Source: Nitrosopumilus sp. UBA526 (GTDB lineage: Archaea; Thermoproteota; Nitrososphaeria; Nitrososphaerales; Nitrosopumilaceae). Taken from it: DNA of 64,000 bases. Where the stretch lies: the NCBI GenBank assembly GCA_002506665.1, contig DAXZ01000060.1:1-64000 (forward strand), written 5' to 3'. Position 1 is the stretch's first letter. Every line of letters starts with the position of its first letter. The notes under the pieces were generated by a model. It saw only the letters and a program-made list of their open reading frames with translations, was not told the origin of the DNA and searched no databases. Positions 61,913 through 64,000 of the stretch are shown here, in pieces. The translations under genes and the position numbers were made by a program.

Positions 61913-62909
61913 AACGGTCAATAAAGCGCGCGGTATTTTGAAGTATTGAGATTCTAGAGACAATGCTCTCATCCATTACTGAAAATATTTCACTCTGTCT
62001 TGCAACCTCTGCACTGAATCTTCTTACCTCGTCGATCTCCAACATATTTTCATGCTCTAGCCTGTTTGTAGAACGTCCTATGTGCATGTATGATTTTATC
62101 TCAACAAAGTGGGGACTAGCACTTTGAAACATTGCCGCAAGTGCCGGAATGGATTCCATTTGATCATTATAGTCTCTGATCAGCGTAACTCGCAGTACCG
62201 TCCTTGTGTCTAGACTTTTTAACATCCCTAGTGTCTTGTTCCATCTCTCCCACGAATCGTCATATTTTGGCTTGTTTATTCTCATAAATGATTCACGGTC
62301 AGCTGCATTTGTTGACAGGTACAACTGTGTTGGCAACGCATCCTCGTCTTGCAGTCTCTGAATCATATCTGGCTCTTGTCCGTTTGTTACAAGAAAGATT
62401 GATCTTGTCTCTTTGAGTGTCTTTAGATATCTTATCAGTTCTGGAAGCTTTGGATACATTGTCGGCTCGCCTGAAAGTGAGATTGCATAATGGCTTGGAA
62501 GCAGTGACTCATCTAGCCTCTGCTTGTCATTTCTTGAATCACCATAGTATCCATTGATCAGTCTTTTTCTTTCTGCCATCAGCTTTGTCAGGATCTCTTC
62601 AGGCTCTGCTACCTGCTCCGGATTCATCTTCATGGAATCATAAAACTCCATGGGTCTCCAGCAGTACACACATCTGTTCTCACAGTGCATTCCTGCAGGA
62701 GAAAATTCCATACATCTGTGAGTTGAGATTCCATAAAACTTGTGTTTGTAACAGTTGCCCTCATGCTTAAACGATTTCTTAGTCCAGTGGCAGAGCTCCA
62801 CTGTTGAATGGTCTGCCACACCGTACTTTGCTTTCTTTAACTGCTCAGCGATTGCAGGCTTTATCTGAATTAAACTATCCTCCTGGACGATCTCCCCTGA
62901 ACAGCTCAT
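61887..62909 (-). CDS. taw1: tRNA 4-demethylwyosine synthase Taw1 (TYW1)
   Basis: Radical-SAM enzyme making imG-14, the first wyosine step, on G37 of tRNA-Phe. The 340-aa protein has the radical SAM triad in CENRCVYCWRP near residue 76, an upstream Cys/His cluster (CHWTKKSFKHEGNCYKHKFYG) for the second 4Fe-4S cluster, and SLSGEPTMYPKL near 147. It does not contain a flavodoxin domain, as in archaeal Taw1. Confidence 0.93.
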   Translation of the reverse strand: MSCSGEIVQEDSLIQIKPAIAEQLKKAKYGVADHSTVELCHWTKKSFKHEGNCYKHKFYGISTHRCMEFSPAGMHCENRCVYCWRPMEFYDSMKMNPEQVAEPEEILTKLMAERKRLINGYYGDSRNDKQRLDESLLPSHYAISLSGEPTMYPKLPELIRYLKTLKETRSIFLVTNGQEPDMIQRLQDEDALPTQLYLSTNAADRESFMRINKPKYDDSWERWNKTLGMLKSLDTRTVLRVTLIRDYNDQMESIPALAAMFQSASPHFVEIKSYMHIGRSTNRLEHENMLEIDEVRRFSAEVARQSEIFSVMDESIVSRISILQNTARFIDRFIDCSDTS

Positions 62910-63114
62910 GTCTTTAACCGTATTCTGGTTTACTTAAATTGTATGCCCATCTCTCTCAAACCGATTATCCCAAATATTACAACATTTTAGGCAGACTATC
63001 CTAACAGGCATGTGTTGATCTAGAGACTACACAATGACCTTAAACTGATCGCATCCTCTAGCATTATGGAAATCTTTCCCAAAATCTGATATTTTTAGTC
63101 AATTATAGAGTGAA
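62910..63114. other. Intergenic stretch without gene
   Basis: About 200 bp between divergent taw1 and the repeat protein. No ORF, RNA fold or repeat recognised; promoters of both flanking genes lie here. Confidence 0.35.
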
Positions 63115-63124
63115 GTTTAATAAC
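63115..63124 (+). promoter_or_regulatory. TATA box of the repeat protein gene
   Basis: GTTTAATAAC is centred about 30 nt before the TTG at 63150. Confidence 0.4.
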
Positions 63125-63149
63125 TGGATCTTAGACGTATTTTTAGGCT

Positions 63150-64000
63150 TTGAAAAAAATACAACATTTATCATTCTTGTTCCTACTTTTAGTAATATTA
63201 ACTAGCATGCCAGCAAGCTCTGTCTTTGCAGCAGATGATGACCTAGACGATGATGGCATTGTAGACGTTGTAGATGCATGTCCAAATCTACAGGAGGATT
63301 ATGAGGGTGCCTCTGATGGGTGCCCCTCAAACTTTGTTCCGTGGTATGATGAGGACTATGATGGGATTGAAGATCATCTAGATGCATGTCCAAACCTCAA
63401 AGAACAGTACAACAGATTCCAAGACGATGACGGTTGTCCTGACACACTTCCCGGAAGCGGGTCTAGTGTAATACCTGATACTGACAATGATGGATTCAGT
63501 GATTCTAGAGACCGATGTCCAAACCAACCAGAGACGTTTAACGGCATATTAGACAGGGACGGTTGTCCAGACTCTTATGGTGCCGGTGACAGAGACTTGG
63601 ACGGTGTCCCAGACTATGTTGACCAGTGTCCACTAAGTGCAGAGATCTACAACAAGTTCCAAGATTCAGACGGATGTCCAGACTCTGTCAGTGATTCTAG
63701 CTTTGTTGATACTGACAATGACGGCATTCAGGATAAATTTGATTTGTGTATAGATGAGCCAGAGGTGTACAATGGGTATAGGGACACAGACGGATGTCCT
63801 GATGTTTCACTAGACATCTCCTTTACTGACAAGGACGGCGACGGGATTGCTGACCAGTTTGATATCTGCCCCAACGAACCGGAGACCTTTAACAAGTTTG
63901 CAGACTATGACGGCTGTAGGGACTCTGTTCCTCTGTTTGATAGTGCACTAAATGATGAAGACGGTGACGAGGTTGCAGACATAGATGATGCATGTCCGTT
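63150..64000 (+). CDS. Secreted thrombospondin type-3 repeat (calcium-binding) protein, truncated by window end
   Basis: The frame opens with TTG at 63150, giving KKIQHLSFLFLLLVIL and a cleavable signal ending SSVFA-ADDD. The rest, open to the window end (~283 codons), is a string of about seven Cys-containing type-3 repeats: units such as DDDGIVDVVDACPN, DYDGIEDHLDACPN, DTDNDGFSDSRDRCPN, DRDLDGVPDYVDQCPL, DTDNDGIQDKFDLC and DKDGDGIADQFDICPN, joined by GCPD linkers. Such repeats bind many Ca ions and are typical of cell-surface proteins. The C-terminus is missing, so attachment mode is unknown. Confidence 0.85.
   Translation, partial: MKKIQHLSFLFLLLVILTSMPASSVFAADDDLDDDGIVDVVDACPNLQEDYEGASDGCPSNFVPWYDEDYDGIEDHLDACPNLKEQYNRFQDDDGCPDTLPGSGSSVIPDTDNDGFSDSRDRCPNQPETFNGILDRDGCPDSYGAGDRDLDGVPDYVDQCPLSAEIYNKFQDSDGCPDSVSDSSFVDTDNDGIQDKFDLCIDEPEVYNGYRDTDGCPDVSLDISFTDKDGDGIADQFDICPNEPETFNKFADYDGCRDSVPLFDSALNDEDGDEVADIDDACP

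Overview
The window looks like chromosome from an ammonia-oxidising archaeon of the Nitrososphaerota (Thaumarchaeota), most likely family Nitrosopumilaceae. It carries archaeal information-processing genes (TFE, Csl4, alpha-NAC, aCPSF2, Kae1/Bud32, Dph2, TiaS, TgtA, Trm56, Taw1), two archaeal tRNAs (one with a D-loop intron), bacterial-type riboflavin synthase beside archaeal ArfA/ArfC, a MoaD-E1 fusion and several small families I associate with thaumarchaea. Base composition appears moderate (about 40 percent GC by eye), closer to Nitrosotenuis-like than to most marine Nitrosopumilus; this is an impression. Genes are tightly packed, neighbouring 3' ends often overlap, and many TATA boxes lie 25-30 nt before the start codon, implying leaderless mRNAs, often with TTG starts.

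Layout. 1-1250: AT-rich pair, an unknown protein and a GHKL ATPase broken by a stop. 1.4-9.7 kb: housekeeping genes (pheA, csl4, a zinc-lobe oxidoreductase, divergent dph2/tiaS, initiator tRNA-Met, a PQQ-type sugar dehydrogenase, HMG-CoA reductase). 9.76-17.1 kb: his operon (G-D-C-HAD-B-H-A-F, then I; hisE absent). 17.1-18.85 kb: a lipoprotein-like or anchored protein, an orphan RelE-type toxin and a divergent CARF-wHTH regulator. 18.9-23.3 kb: riboflavin genes (ribE, ribB, ribH, arfA, an amidohydrolase, arfC). 23.6-26.57 kb: a small inserted segment bounded by 63-bp direct repeats of the 3' end of the aldehyde dehydrogenase gene, holding decaying and duplicated small genes. 26.5-34.7 kb: ALDH, TFE, MoaD-E1 fusion, thrC, trm56, hflX, AbrB-PhoU regulator, C2-PUA protein, NAC. 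34.9-36.7 kb: coiled-coil proteins, dprA, wHTH.

36.8-47.6 kb is the main accessory region: a type III-like methyltransferase and restriction helicase-nuclease, a 1421-residue SF1 helicase with a C-terminal Vsr-like nuclease, a 34-codon ORF and an RDD membrane protein with a long soluble tail. I read it as a candidate composite defence island. 47.6-64 kb returns to core genes: a substrate-binding protein, a DEDD exonuclease that seems to start at ATA, tRNA-Lys, a block of unknown proteins with a phasin-like protein, ogg1, aCPSF2, a ferredoxin, tgtA, fap7, ychF, kae1, bud32, a dITPase, taw1, and finally a secreted calcium-binding thrombospondin type-3 repeat protein that runs off the end.

How the genes connect: six genes act on tRNA modification (tiaS, trm56, tgtA plus a separated C2-PUA module, kae1/bud32, taw1). 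The his and rib clusters are nearly complete pathways in which one step each appears filled by a non-canonical enzyme (a HAD phosphatase and an amidohydrolase).
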